A stretch of DNA of 64,000 nucleotides, taken from Thermomicrobiales bacterium (lineage in GTDB: Bacteria; Chloroflexota; Chloroflexia; Thermomicrobiales; CFX8). Below are positions 35,270 to 44,884 of the stretch, in pieces (within the stretch, counting starts at the first letter, position 1; each line of letters begins with the position of its first letter). The DNA lies in the NCBI GenBank assembly GCA_023954495.1, contig JAMLIA010000001.1:1-64000 (forward strand). The letters run 5' to 3'. A model generated the notes under the pieces. It made no database searches, was not told the DNA's origin, and saw only the letters and a program-made list of their open reading frames with translations. Position numbers and translations under genes: made by a program.

Positions 35270-36915
35270 AACGACATCAACGCAATCGCGAGCGCGCAAT
35301 TGCCGGGATCGCCTGCCTCGTTCTCGTCGCGCTGGGGGTCAGCCTGCTGCCGCTCTGGCGTGATAGCGACGTCGCACGCGCGCGAGACATCGACAAGTGG
35401 GCGTATTACGTCGGCAACGATCCGACATCGCGCGCGTCGCTCGAACAGAACATCGAGCAGATCGATGTCGTTTCACCCTACTTCTACCACCTGACACCGA
35501 ATGGCTCGATCAAGACATTCGCCCAACCGGATGTCACAGCGTTTGTGAAGGCGCACGGCAAGAAGGTTGTCCCGCTGATCCAGAACGAAGCGCGCTGGGA
35601 CGACTTCTCGAAGCAGATCGACACACCAGAAGAGCGCGACGCCATCGTCGCGAAGCTGGTTGAGGTCGTCGCTACCAACGGCTATGACGGTATCCACATC
35701 GACTTCGAGGGCCTGAACCAGACTGACCGTGAAGCACTGACCGATTTCATGCGGCGACTCAACCTCTCATTCAAGCCACGCGGCTGGATCGTGAGCCAGG
35801 CTGTCATCGCTCGCACGAGCGACGCACCATCGACCTGGGGCGGTGTCTACGACTACAAGGCGCTGGCAGCGGTCAATGATTATGTCGCGATCATGGCCTA
35901 CGACTGGGGCTACGCCGGACGGCCCGATCCCGCGCCGGTCGCGCCGATCTGGTGGGTGCGAGATGTCCTGACCTACGCGCGCAAACAGATGCCCGACAAT
36001 CGCATCCTCCTCGGCATCCCCTATTACGGATACGACTGGAACACCACCAAGGGCCCGCCGGCCACGTCAGTCACGTTTGCTAAGGCAGCAACGTTGGCAG
36101 CGCAAGACGGCGCGGAGAGTGGCTACGACGAGGATGAGGGCTCACCGTGGATTCGATACACAGACGCCGCTGGTGACCAACACACCGTCTGGTACGAGAA
36201 TGCGGCCAGCTTCGAGGAAAAGATCTCGCTCGTCCTCGACCGCAACATCGCCGGCTACGCGACGTGGCGTCTTGGGCATGAGGATCCATCGAGCTGGTAT
36301 GTCGTCAATAGCCTGGCGACACCGGCCGCGAGAGTCCCAGCCTTCAACAGCACCGCAGACCGACTGTACTTTTCAGAAACCGGGCACAGCCTCGCTTACG
36401 GGTTTCTGACCTATTGGCAGCAGAATGGTGGACTCGCTCGGTTCGGTTACCCAAAGACCGAGGAGTTCACCGAATACGACCCGCTTGTCGGCAAGAGCTA
36501 CACAGTTCAGTACTTTGAGCGAGCGCGGTTCGAATATCACCCGGAATTTGCGGGTTCAGAATTTGAGGTGCTGCTCGGCCATATGGGCCGCTGGGCGTTG
36601 GCAAAGCGCGGCATCGATCCGTGGGCATCTGCAACCTCACCGAAGACCGGACTCACCTACTTTGCTGAAACGGGCCACAATATGGGAGCAGAATTTCAAC
36701 AGTACTGGACAATGCACGGCGGTCTGATGTCGTTCGGCTTTCCGATCAGCGAGCCGGTCCGAGAGCGCAATCAGGAAGATGGCAGGACATATCTCGTTCA
36801 ATATTTCGAGCGCGCTCGATTTGAATATCATCCTGAATACGCCGGGACTGATTCAGAAGTTCTTCTCGGATTACTGGGCAATGAGATGCTTCGCGAGCGA
36901 GGATGGGTACGGTGA
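35266..36915 (+). CDS. GH18-family cell-surface protein with two C-terminal repeats
   Basis: 549 residues: a short cytosolic tail, one N-terminal helix serving as signal anchor (about 11-31), then a GH18 TIM-barrel (about 42-340) and two tandem repeats of about 80 residues (about 360-440 and 455-545). The catalytic DxxxDxE motif appears as DGIHIDFEG. The repeats share YF-ETGH...YW--GGL--FG-P--E...VQYFERARFEYHPE-AG...EVLLG, and each contains an LGFP-like core (FGYPKTEEF, FGFPISEPV). The barrel resembles spore-germination YaaH-type GH18 enzymes that act on peptidoglycan, so a cell-wall role is inferred. Confidence 0.85.
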   Translation: MKRHQRNRERAIAGIACLVLVALGVSLLPLWRDSDVARARDIDKWAYYVGNDPTSRASLEQNIEQIDVVSPYFYHLTPNGSIKTFAQPDVTAFVKAHGKKVVPLIQNEARWDDFSKQIDTPEERDAIVAKLVEVVATNGYDGIHIDFEGLNQTDREALTDFMRRLNLSFKPRGWIVSQAVIARTSDAPSTWGGVYDYKALAAVNDYVAIMAYDWGYAGRPDPAPVAPIWWVRDVLTYARKQMPDNRILLGIPYYGYDWNTTKGPPATSVTFAKAATLAAQDGAESGYDEDEGSPWIRYTDAAGDQHTVWYENAASFEEKISLVLDRNIAGYATWRLGHEDPSSWYVVNSLATPAARVPAFNSTADRLYFSETGHSLAYGFLTYWQQNGGLARFGYPKTEEFTEYDPLVGKSYTVQYFERARFEYHPEFAGSEFEVLLGHMGRWALAKRGIDPWASATSPKTGLTYFAETGHNMGAEFQQYWTMHGGLMSFGFPISEPVRERNQEDGRTYLVQYFERARFEYHPEYAGTDSEVLLGLLGNEMLRERGWVR

Positions 36916-37391
36916 GCGAATCAACCAGACAGCAGCCGCTGATTCTTGTGCTGCACGGACCGAATCTCAATCTCCTCGGAAAACGCGAGCCGGAAATCTA
37001 CGGCGCAACCACCCTCGATGAGATCGACCAGCGCCTGACGCACATCGCAGCCGAGCATGGCGCCGAGCTATCCATCACGCAGTCCAACTACGAAGGCGCG
37101 CTCGTCGACCAGATTCATCGCTACGGCTGGATTGCCGCTGGTATCATCATTAATCCGGGCGCGCTAACGCACTACAGCATCGCCTTGCGAGACGCAATTG
37201 CTGCGGTTCCCGCGCCGGCAATTGAGATTCATCTCTCAAATGTCGCCGCTCGTGAGCCGTTCCGCCACCACTCCGTCATCGCAGCAGTCGCGCGCGGGAC
37301 ACTTACCGGGTTCGGCGCGACCGGGTATGAGATGGCGCTCCACTACTTGCTGGATACCATCAAGCAGGATGGGAAGGCTCACATTGACTGA
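36912..37391 (+). CDS. aroQ: 3-dehydroquinate dehydratase, type II
   Basis: 159-residue dodecameric-type dehydratase of the shikimate pathway. The GTG at 36912 overlaps the GH18 stop (GTGA). It has the family opening LILVLHGPNLNLLGKREPEIYG (with the catalytic Tyr), SNYEGALVDQIH (the His usual in SNHEG is Tyr here), NPGALTHYSIALRDA and EIHLSNVAAREPFRHHS with the catalytic His. ATG 36903 is an alternative. It is followed by an overlapping Xaa-Pro peptidase gene, a common pairing with efp in many bacteria. Confidence 0.93.
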   Translation: MSESTRQQPLILVLHGPNLNLLGKREPEIYGATTLDEIDQRLTHIAAEHGAELSITQSNYEGALVDQIHRYGWIAAGIIINPGALTHYSIALRDAIAAVPAPAIEIHLSNVAAREPFRHHSVIAAVARGTLTGFGATGYEMALHYLLDTIKQDGKAHID

Positions 37392-38487
37392 AACCGCGCA
37401 ACGTGTGGATCAAGTGCGACAGGCGCTGAAGGATCAGGGCTTGGACGCAGTGCTGATTACGCACCCTTCGAACCGACTGTACCTGACCGGGTTCACCGGC
37501 GAGGATATTGCCCCGAACGAATCGTCGGGTCACCTGCTGATTACGGCAACCAACGCCGTGCTCGTAACCGGCTCGGTCAACGTCACGCAGGCCGAGGCGC
37601 AAGCGCCGCATGTCCGCGTTGTCCAGCGCGAAGGCGGTTGGGGAACAGCCGATGCCGCCGCCATCCTCGAATCTGGCGCGCATCGTATCGGCTATGAATC
37701 GCAGGCGATGTTCGACGGCGTCCTGCGTGGCATCAACGAGCGCTTGGGCTCCGAGAGCTACGCGGTGGACTGGGTGCCAGTCGATGGTCTCGTTGAGGAA
37801 TTTCGCGCCATCAAGACGGACAGCGAGATCGAGCTGCTCCGCAAGGCGTTCGAGATCACTAACGCAGCATTTGAGCGGGTCGCCCCCACGATCAAAGCCG
37901 GCCAGACTGAGCACGAGGTCGCCTGGAAGATCCACGTTGCGTTCGTTGAGCTTGGTGCCGAGGGGCCGTCGTTCCCGACGATTGTCGCCGCCGGAACACA
38001 CGCTGCTCGTCCACACCATGAGCCTGGTGACCGCGTGATTGAGGATGGCGTGCCGATCGTCATTGACATGGGCGCGCGCTACAAGGGCTATTGCGCCGAT
38101 CTCACGCGTACCGTCTGGGTAGGTGAGCCGGATGAGAAGCTCCGCGAGATCTACCCGATCGTCGCGCAAGCGGTCGAAGAGGTTCTGGAGCGCGTGCAGC
38201 CGGGCATGACCGGCCGAGAAATGGACGCCGTCGCGCGTTCATACATCGCAGAGCGAGGTTACGGTCGCGAGTTCAGCCACAGCCTCGGACACGGAGTTGG
38301 CGTCCGCGTCCACGAAGCGCCATCGGCGAGTACCGCGTCAACCGACACACTGCGACCGGGCAATGTCATCACCGTTGAGCCAGGCATCTACCTGCCCGAA
38401 TGGGGCGGCGTTCGAGTCGAGGACGTCATCCTGATAACGGAAGACGGCATCGAAGTCCTGACATCTGCAAGTAAGATGTCTATCTGA
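37384..38487 (+). CDS. pepQ: M24 Xaa-Pro peptidase
   Basis: About 367-residue proline-specific metallopeptidase of the creatinase/prolidase fold. The metal ligands are present in order: VIDMGARYKGYCADLTRT (two Asp), HSLGHGVGVRVHE (His), TVEPGIYLPEWGG (Glu) and VRVEDVILIT (Glu). The N-terminal domain starts RVDQVRQALKDQGLDAVLITHPSNRLYLTGFTG. The start is probably the TTG at 37384 (GGGAAGG 6 nt upstream, overlapping aroQ); ATG 37369 is possible. Gene order aroQ-pepQ-efp-accB is a widespread conserved string. The symbol is by family, not proof of substrate. Confidence 0.9.
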   Translation: MTETAQRVDQVRQALKDQGLDAVLITHPSNRLYLTGFTGEDIAPNESSGHLLITATNAVLVTGSVNVTQAEAQAPHVRVVQREGGWGTADAAAILESGAHRIGYESQAMFDGVLRGINERLGSESYAVDWVPVDGLVEEFRAIKTDSEIELLRKAFEITNAAFERVAPTIKAGQTEHEVAWKIHVAFVELGAEGPSFPTIVAAGTHAARPHHEPGDRVIEDGVPIVIDMGARYKGYCADLTRTVWVGEPDEKLREIYPIVAQAVEEVLERVQPGMTGREMDAVARSYIAERGYGREFSHSLGHGVGVRVHEAPSASTASTDTLRPGNVITVEPGIYLPEWGGVRVEDVILITEDGIEVLTSASKMSI

Positions 38488-38513
38488 TAGAAGCGTTGAG
38501 GAGAACGACCACA

Positions 38514-39074
38514 ATGATCGAAACTGGTGATCTGCGCAAAGGCCTCATTATCGAGCACGACGGTGCCCTGCAACGCATCGTTGAATATCAGCATGTAAAG
38601 CAGGGTCGTGGCAGCGCCTTTGTACGGCTCACCATGCGGAACCTACGGACTGGCTCGACGACCAACCAGACGTTCCAGGCCGGCAGCAGGTTCCCGCTCG
38701 TGCGACTTGAGCGCCAGCGTGTGCAGTTCCTCTACCCTGAAGACGAGAATTACATCTTCATGGACCTCGACACCTTCGAGCAGATTCCCCTGTCGAAGGA
38801 GACGCTCGGCGACGCACTGAAGTACCTGAAGGAGCAGGAGACGATCGACCTCTTGACGTATCAGGATGAGCCGATCGATATCGAGCTGCCAATCACTGTC
38901 GAGCTGGTCGTCACCCAGACTGATCCCGGATTCCGCGGAGACACCGCGACCGGCGGCAACAAGCCGGCCACGCTCGAAACGGGCGTCGTCGTCAACGTAC
39001 CATTGTTCATCAACGAAGGTGACACGCTGAAGATCGACACACGCAGTGGCGATTACCTTGAGCGCGTCTCATAG
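38514..39074 (+). CDS. efp: Translation elongation factor P
   Basis: 186-residue factor that rescues ribosomes stalled on polyproline. ATG 38514 follows GAGGAGAACGACCACA. The three-domain structure is complete (KOW-like N-terminus, OB domains, ending GDYLERVS). The tip loop that enters the peptidyl-transferase centre reads HVKQGRGSAFVR. The residue normally modified is Arg32, as in species that rhamnosylate EF-P, rather than Lys. No modification enzyme (EarP, EpmA/B) is in the window. Confidence 0.97.
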   Translation: MIETGDLRKGLIIEHDGALQRIVEYQHVKQGRGSAFVRLTMRNLRTGSTTNQTFQAGSRFPLVRLERQRVQFLYPEDENYIFMDLDTFEQIPLSKETLGDALKYLKEQETIDLLTYQDEPIDIELPITVELVVTQTDPGFRGDTATGGNKPATLETGVVVNVPLFINEGDTLKIDTRSGDYLERVS

Positions 39075-39084
39075 GAGCATGACG

Positions 39085-39588
39085 GTGGTCGAGGACAGTG
39101 CAGTGCAACGCGATCAGGCGATCAATAACCTTGGCTCGGACGAGCTTTCGACATTCATTCGATCGCTCATAACAATGATGCAGACTGGCGGCATTGAGAG
39201 CCTTGATATGGCGTACGGTGACCTCAGCGTCAGCCTGCGCGCGAAGTCAGGGGCAGTTCCGACCACCTACGTGGGCAACAGTGCGACCGATTCGTCTACG
39301 ACGCAATTCGCCAGTTCGCCGACCCCCATCGTAGAAGACGCTTCACACATCGTGAGCGCGCCGATGATCGGTACGTTCTACGTTGCGTCTGCGCCAAATG
39401 AACCGCCGTTCGTCCAGCCCGGCGACCGCGTCGAGGAGGGCCAGACAATCGGCATCATCGAGGCGATGAAGATCATGAATGAGATCGCCGCCGATCGATC
39501 CGGAACAATCGTCGAAGTCATCGCCGGTAACGCGCAGGCGGTCGAATATGGCAGCCCCCTCGTGGTGCTCAAACCAGACGACCAATAG
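39085..39588 (+). CDS. accB: Acetyl-CoA carboxylase biotin carboxyl carrier protein
   Basis: About 167-residue carrier that shuttles carboxybiotin in fatty-acid precursor synthesis. The C-terminal biotinyl domain has the biotin-lysine motif EAMKIMNEI and the usual IMSAPMIGTFY-type lead (SAPMIGTFYVASAPNEPPFVQPGDRVEEGQTIG). The N-terminal region is a short helix and flexible linker. ATG 39079 has its AGGAG only one nt away, so GTG 39085 is the better start. accC does not follow; xseA does, so the biotin carboxylase gene must lie elsewhere. Confidence 0.92.
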   Translation: MVEDSAVQRDQAINNLGSDELSTFIRSLITMMQTGGIESLDMAYGDLSVSLRAKSGAVPTTYVGNSATDSSTTQFASSPTPIVEDASHIVSAPMIGTFYVASAPNEPPFVQPGDRVEEGQTIGIIEAMKIMNEIAADRSGTIVEVIAGNAQAVEYGSPLVVLKPDDQ

Positions 39589-39592
39589 CGCC

Positions 39593-40804
39593 ATGTCCAT
39601 GCGCGTCCTGAGTGTCCTTGAGATCACCGCGTACCTGAAGGAACTGATCGAATGCGATCCGGTTCTTTCTGACATCTGGGTACGCGGCGAGGTCACCAAC
39701 TTCTCGCGCTCCGCTGCGGGCCACATCTACTTTTCACTTACCAGTGAAAGTCTCCAGATCAGCTGCGTACTGTTCAGGGGCAAGCAGAAGGGTCTCCTCG
39801 CCATGCCACGCAGCGGCGAGGAAGTGCTGGTGCACGGGCGCATCACGCTCTACGAGATGCGTGGCCAATACCAGGTCATGGTTGACAACGTCGCGCCGAT
39901 TGGCATCGGCGTTATGCAACTGCAATTCGAGGAAGTGCGGCGGCGTCTCGAAGCCGAAGGGCTGTTCGCGCCGGACCGGAAGCGCCCGCTGCCGGAAATG
40001 CCCGCAACAATTGGCGTCGTCACCTCGGCGCAAGGCGCAGTGTGGCACGACATCCAGAATGTTGTCGCCCGTCGATTCCCGCTCACCGAGTTGATTCTGG
40101 CCCCCAGCGCCGTGCAAGGTCCGGACGCAGCGCTGGATCTCGCCCGTGCGCTCCGCAAGCTCGACGCGTTCGGCGGTTGCGACATCATCATCATTGGGCG
40201 CGGCGGCGGCTCAGCCGAAGACCTGGCGGCATTCAATGACGAGGGCCTGGCTCGCGCGATCTATGCAGCGCGCACGCCAATCGTCAGCGCCGTCGGCCAC
40301 GAGACCGACACCTGCATCGCTGACCTCGTTGCCGACGTTCGCGCGCCGACACCGAGTGCGGCGGCCGAACTCTGCGTGCCCGACCGCGATGAGATCGTTG
40401 CGCAATTGGGATTCGCAGTGATGCGCGCACAGGCGAACGCGATTTCGAGTCTGCAATCCGCGCGTCAATTCGTGCAGCAGGCTACGCTGTCGACACGCCA
40501 TCGACATCCATCCCGGTCGCTTGATTCTGCGCGACAAGTCGTTGACGAAGCCGAGCGGGCCGCAGTTGCCAACGTACCGCGGAGGCTGACGAACCACCGA
40601 CGTGACATCGCGGCACTAGCGGCAGCATCGGCGCTGCTGGATCCGCGCGCGATCCTGCAACGTGGCTACGCGCTTGTGTCAACATCGACTCCAGATGGGA
40701 GCAGGCGAGTCAGATCTGCGGTCGTTGCGGCAGGTGCCGGCGAATTACAAATCGAATTTGCAGACGGGGCCGTCAAGGCGACCGTGCGTCAGGAGCGACA
40801 ATGA
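39593..40804 (+). CDS. xseA: Exodeoxyribonuclease VII large subunit
   Basis: About 403-residue large subunit of the ssDNA-specific exonuclease VII. An N-terminal OB-fold (VSVLEITAYLKELIE..., WVRGEVTNFSRSAAGHIYFSL) is followed by the catalytic domain with GVVTSAQGAVWHDI, IIIIGRGGGSAEDLAAFNDE and SAVGHETDTCIADLVAD. A long helical C-terminal segment ends in a beta tail with LQRGYALV. Start ATG 39593 or 39599, both with weak ribosome sites 5-11 nt after accB. The stop overlaps the xseB start. Confidence 0.94.
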   Translation: MSMRVLSVLEITAYLKELIECDPVLSDIWVRGEVTNFSRSAAGHIYFSLTSESLQISCVLFRGKQKGLLAMPRSGEEVLVHGRITLYEMRGQYQVMVDNVAPIGIGVMQLQFEEVRRRLEAEGLFAPDRKRPLPEMPATIGVVTSAQGAVWHDIQNVVARRFPLTELILAPSAVQGPDAALDLARALRKLDAFGGCDIIIIGRGGGSAEDLAAFNDEGLARAIYAARTPIVSAVGHETDTCIADLVADVRAPTPSAAAELCVPDRDEIVAQLGFAVMRAQANAISSLQSARQFVQQATLSTRHRHPSRSLDSARQVVDEAERAAVANVPRRLTNHRRDIAALAAASALLDPRAILQRGYALVSTSTPDGSRRVRSAVVAAGAGELQIEFADGAVKATVRQERQ

Positions 40805-41121
40805 GCAGCGACGACAATGGCACGCCTTCGCTAAAACAATTCGAGGCGCGAATCGAGCAGCTGCAAAGGGCTGTCAAGCGGCTTGAGGAAGATGATCTGA
40901 CGCTTGCCGATACGATCGACGCCTACGAGGAAGCCGTGTCGCTGGCCAACAGCTGCAACGCGATGCTCGACGCGGCTGAGTTGCGCGTGCGCAAGATCGA
41001 CGATTCGGCCCGCGCTTTGCGTGAAGAAGTCGTGCGCTATGAGTACAGCGAAAGCCGCGTCGCCCAGCTACTACTGGGCGACGACGATGAGCTTGCAGAC
41101 CTGCTGGACGACGAAGAGTAA
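40801..41121 (+). CDS. xseB: Exodeoxyribonuclease VII small subunit
   Basis: 106-residue helical subunit that binds the XseA coiled coil. The ATG overlaps the xseA stop (ATGA). The core FEARIEQLQRAVKRLEEDDLTLADTIDAYEEAVSLANSCN fits XseB, followed by an unusually acidic tail (GDDDELADLLDDEE). The family is usually 60-85 residues, so the tail is an extension. Last gene of the aroQ-to-xseB string, 7 nt from the convergent proS. Confidence 0.9.
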   Translation: MSSDDNGTPSLKQFEARIEQLQRAVKRLEEDDLTLADTIDAYEEAVSLANSCNAMLDAAELRVRKIDDSARALREEVVRYEYSESRVAQLLLGDDDELADLLDDEE

Positions 41122-41128
41122 TCCAACG

Positions 41129-42591
41129 CTAATATGCGCGCGCGAAGATCGCTTCGGTCACACCCGGCTTGCCGCACACAATACACGGGCCATGTTCGTT
41201 CGGCTGCTCGAACGGCAGGCAGCGAATCGTCGCCTTCGACGCTTCTTTGACGGTCGCTTCGCAGGCCTTGTCCCCACACCACGACGCCACTGAGAACCCG
41301 GCATTCGACGACGCGCGGTCATACAGCTCTTCGAGCGATGTCACCGCGACGGTGTGCGCGTTTTGGCGCTCAAGAGCCATGTTGTACAAGTTCGCCTGAA
41401 TGTCCACGAGCAGGTCAGCTACGACCCTGCCGAGCTGATCGACGGCTACGACCTGCTTTTCGCGCGTATCGCGCCGCACGACAACAGCGTTGCCGCTCTG
41501 GACATCGCGCGGGCCAACTTCGATGCGCAGCGGAACTCCGCGCAGCTCCCACTCGTTGAATTTCCAGCCGGGGGTCTTGTCGTCGCGTCGGTCAACGAAC
41601 GTGCGGACATCGCCGAGTGCCTCAATGACGCGCGCAACGTGCTCCTCGACTCCGTCACGCTCGGTCTCTTTGCGCCAGATCGGGATGACGACGGCCTGGA
41701 TCGGGGCCACGCGGGGCGGCAGCTTCAATCCGGCATCGTCACCATGAACCATGACGACCGCGCCAACAGTTCTGTGGCTCAGGCCCCAGCTCGTGCCGTG
41801 CGCATACTTGCGCTCGCCGTCTTTATCGAGGAAATCAATGCCGAACGCCTTCGAAAAGTTCTCTCCGAGATAGTGCGAAGTGCCGGACTGGAGCGCCCAG
41901 TGCTTGCCTCCCATCATCGCCTCGACCGTGTAAGTGCGAACGGCGCCGGCGAACTTCTCCGACTCGCTCTTCACGCCAGGGATGACCGGAATAGCCAGTT
42001 CCTGCTCAAGGAAGTCTCGATAGATGCCAAGCATCATCCGCGAGCGTGCGTCGGCCTCATCCGGCGTGGCGTGCGCCGTATGACCCTCCTGCCAGAGGAA
42101 TTCGCTGGTACGCAGGAACGCTCGTGGGCGGTTCTCCCAGCGCAAGACTGAACACCACTGATTCACGATGATCGGCAGGTCGCGGTATGACTGCACCCAC
42201 TCACCGAGCTTTGAGCAGATGATCGCCTCAGAAGTCGGGCGGATCGCGAGTGGCTCTTCGAGATCACTCTTTCCGCCGCGCGTCACCCAGGCAACTTCCG
42301 GCGCGAAGCCTTCAACGTGCTCTGCCTCGCGCTCCATCATGTGCTGCGGGATCAGCATCGGGAAGTAGGCATTCTGGACGCCAGTGGCTTTGAATCGACG
42401 GTCGAGTGAGGACTGGAAGTTCTCCCACAACGCATAGCCGTAGGGCCGAATGACCTTGCAGCCACGCACCGGCGCATCATCCGCCAGCTCGGCCCGCTTG
42501 ACGACATCGACGTACCAACGATCGAAGTCATCGTCCTGATCGATCAGCTCCTCAACGAAGCCGCGGCTTCGAGTCGTGTTGTCTTCCTCCA
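41129..42591 (-). CDS. proS: Prolyl-tRNA synthetase, archaeal/eukaryotic type
   Basis: About 487-residue class II synthetase of the ProS3 type lacking the bacterial editing insertion. Motifs: RGCKVIRPYGYALWE, motif 2 with NQWCSVLRWENRPRAFLRTSEFLWQEGHTAH, and motif 3 region GTSWGLSHRTVGAVVMVHGDDAGLKLPP. The anticodon domain and the zinc-type C-terminal end (ASWCGDKACE...GPCIVCGKPG) are typical of this subtype. The GTG at 42591 is chosen; a longer frame reaches ATG 42685, but TATAAT (minus, 42702-42697) lies just 12 nt above that, too close for a leadered start. Confidence 0.93.
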
Positions 42592-42759
42592 CGGTCGCCC
42601 CATCTGTGTGCCCGGCGGGTGCCGGAAAATTGCAATCCTGGCAGTCATGTAGAATCGACGTTTGGACACCGGTATGCAATGTCATGCCAGCGGATCATTA
42701 TAGCAACCATCACCGCCGCCAGATCTGCCTCTTTTACTGTAACAAGGTATCGGAGAATC

Positions 42760-43842
42760 ATGACGAGGACCATCGCCGTGATGACAGGCGGCGGCGACTG
42801 CCCCGGACTCAACGCCGCAATTCGGGCAATCACGCGCATTGCAACGCATGATTATGGCTACCGCGTCATCGGCATTCACGATGGCTACGAGGGACTGGTC
42901 GAGGGCCGGCTCCGTGAGCTGACGTTCGCAGACACACGCGGCATTCTGCGAGTTGGCGGCACGATCCTGGGTTCCTCCAATCGCACCGACCTCTCGCACT
43001 ATGTCGCCCCAGGCGAGTCGGAGCCGCGCGATCGGCGGGCAGATGCTTTCGAGACTCTCCGCGAGGCCGGCGTCGTGGCGCTGATCGTAATCGGTGGCGA
43101 TGGGACCATGCGCCTGACCTATGAGTTCGCCGATGGTCGACTACCGGTGATCGGCGTGCCGAAGACGATCGACAACGACGTGCACGGCACTGACTACGCA
43201 ATCGGCTTTCAGACGTGCATAACGACCGTCGCCGACGCCATCGACAAGTTGCACACGACGGCGGAATCGCACCATCGCATTCTGCTACTGGAAGTCATGG
43301 GACGTCACGCCGGTTGGGTTGCGCTGCACGCCGGCGTCGCAGGCGGCGCAGACGTCGTACTGATCCCTGAGCGGTCCTACTCTCTTGATGGCATCGTTGA
43401 CACGATCCGTCGCCGCGAAGATCGTGGCAGCCGCTTTACGATTGGCGTGGTCGCTGAGGGCGTCCAATCACCAAGCGGCGAGATGGTCTATCGCGCGCGC
43501 GACGGGGCCTCCCACTCGTGGCGACTTGGTGGTGTCTGCGATCAATTGGCTGTCAGTTTGGCCGACCGCACCGGCAGTGAGGTGCGGTCGATCTCGCTCG
43601 GGCATATTCAACGCGGAGGTTCACCCGTCGTTGCTGACCGACTGCTGGCAACGGTGTTGGGAGCCGCCGCTGTCGAGGCGGTGCATCAGCGTCAGAACGG
43701 CGTGATGGTCGGAGTTGACGGCGAACGCGTGCAATATACATCGCTCGACCAGGTCGCTGCTGGTCCACGAGTTGTGCCGCAGGATCACGCGCTCCTGCGA
43801 GCAGCGCATATGATGGGGATGTACGTTGGCGAATCGAGATGA
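42760..43842 (+). CDS. pfkA: 6-phosphofructokinase
   Basis: 360-residue group A phosphofructokinase of glycolysis. ATG 42760 with CGGAG 5 nt upstream. Conserved MTGGGDCPGLNAAIR, VIGGDGT, PKTIDND and EVMGRHAGWVAL blocks. Gly in GGDG argues for ATP as donor, while Lys in PKTIDND is the residue usual in PPi-dependent and some actinobacterial ATP enzymes; the combination is seen in actinobacterial ATP-PFKs. The stop region overlaps the following gene by 17 nt. It is divergent from proS. Confidence 0.93.
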   Translation: MTRTIAVMTGGGDCPGLNAAIRAITRIATHDYGYRVIGIHDGYEGLVEGRLRELTFADTRGILRVGGTILGSSNRTDLSHYVAPGESEPRDRRADAFETLREAGVVALIVIGGDGTMRLTYEFADGRLPVIGVPKTIDNDVHGTDYAIGFQTCITTVADAIDKLHTTAESHHRILLLEVMGRHAGWVALHAGVAGGADVVLIPERSYSLDGIVDTIRRREDRGSRFTIGVVAEGVQSPSGEMVYRARDGASHSWRLGGVCDQLAVSLADRTGSEVRSISLGHIQRGGSPVVADRLLATVLGAAAVEAVHQRQNGVMVGVDGERVQYTSLDQVAAGPRVVPQDHALLRAAHMMGMYVGESR

Positions 43843-44884
43843 GCTTCTACCGGCCGGGAAGCTGCCGGGCGAATTGCTGGGCAGCCTGCTCGGACACTAC
43901 ATCAGCCCGGACCCCGCCGTCCTGATCGGACCGGGCATCGGGCGCGATGCCGCTGCAATTCAGGTCGACGAGACAGCACTAGTCGTCAAGACCGACCCGA
44001 TCACGTTCTCGACGAACGACGCAGGGCGATACCTTGTCAACGTCAACGCCAACGACATCACCTGCATGGGCGCGAGCCCGCGCTGGCTCCTCGTAACGGC
44101 GCTCTTCCCGGACGGCAAGACGACACCGGCAATGGTTGAAGACACGTTCGCTTCGTTGGCGACCGCCGCCAGCGAAATCGGTGTTGCCCTTGTCGGAGGG
44201 CACACGGAGATCACGATCGGACTCGATCGCCTCATCCTGGTTGGCCAGATGATCGGTACTTGCGCCCCTTCGGATCTTTACGATCTAAGCAGGGCCGAGC
44301 CCGGTGACGCAGTGTTGCTAGCGTCCGGCATCGCAATCGAGGGCACGTCCATCCTCGCCCACGAGGCGCATGATGAGCTCGTTGACCGCATTGACGCGGA
44401 GCTGCTTGCGAGCGCCGAGCGCTTCCTTGAATCCCCCGGGATCTCCGTCATCCCAGCTGCACGCGCACTGCAGAACGCCGGCGTGGCGATTCGCGGTTTA
44501 CACGACCCGACTGAAGGGGGGCTCGCGACCGCTCTCGGCGAGCTGGCCGCTGCGGCGTCTCTGGGCATCGAGGTCGACGGGGACGCAATTCCAATTCGCG
44601 ACGAGACGCGCGCCATCTGCAGCGCGTTGGGCATCGACCCACTCGGCCTCATCGCCAGCGGTGCGCTGCTTGCCGTGGTCGACGGCGCAGACGCAGACCG
44701 CGGAATTGCCGCACTGAACAGCGCAGGGATCCCGGCCGGCATCATCGGGCACATAATTGCGGATGGGTCGTGTTCGATGGTTCGTGATGGTCGGCGACAG
44801 CCGCTGCCAGTATTCGCCGTCGACGAAATCGCGCGATTCTTTGCTGAACGCGAATCCGCACAAAGCAACGAGAATCGGCCATAA
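43826..44884 (+). CDS. AIR-synthase-related ATP-binding protein (HypE/ThiL-like)
   Basis: 352-residue protein of the PurM/HypE/ThiL/SelD superfamily. TTG start at 43826 (GGGG 7 nt upstream) overlapping pfkA. Motifs: IGPGIGRDAAAI, VVKTDPITFS, GRYLVNVNANDITCMGASP, VGGHTEITIG and HDPTEGGLATALGEL. It lacks the C-terminal PRIC tail of HypE and the N-terminal Cys/Sec-Lys loop of SelD, so neither function can be assigned. No hydrogenase genes are nearby. Convergent with rho. Confidence 0.75.
   Translation: MANRDELLPAGKLPGELLGSLLGHYISPDPAVLIGPGIGRDAAAIQVDETALVVKTDPITFSTNDAGRYLVNVNANDITCMGASPRWLLVTALFPDGKTTPAMVEDTFASLATAASEIGVALVGGHTEITIGLDRLILVGQMIGTCAPSDLYDLSRAEPGDAVLLASGIAIEGTSILAHEAHDELVDRIDAELLASAERFLESPGISVIPAARALQNAGVAIRGLHDPTEGGLATALGELAAAASLGIEVDGDAIPIRDETRAICSALGIDPLGLIASGALLAVVDGADADRGIAALNSAGIPAGIIGHIIADGSCSMVRDGRRQPLPVFAVDEIARFFAERESAQSNENRP

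Noticed and set aside
42597-42702. Riboswitch or T-box in the proS leader
   Set aside because: The leader is only about 100 nt with one short CCGGC/GCCGG stem and no terminator.
43826-44884. AIR-synthase-family gene considered as selD (which would support selenocysteine use)
   Set aside because: It lacks the N-terminal Cys/Sec-Lys glycine-rich loop of SelD and aligns better with HypE/ThiL-type sequences.
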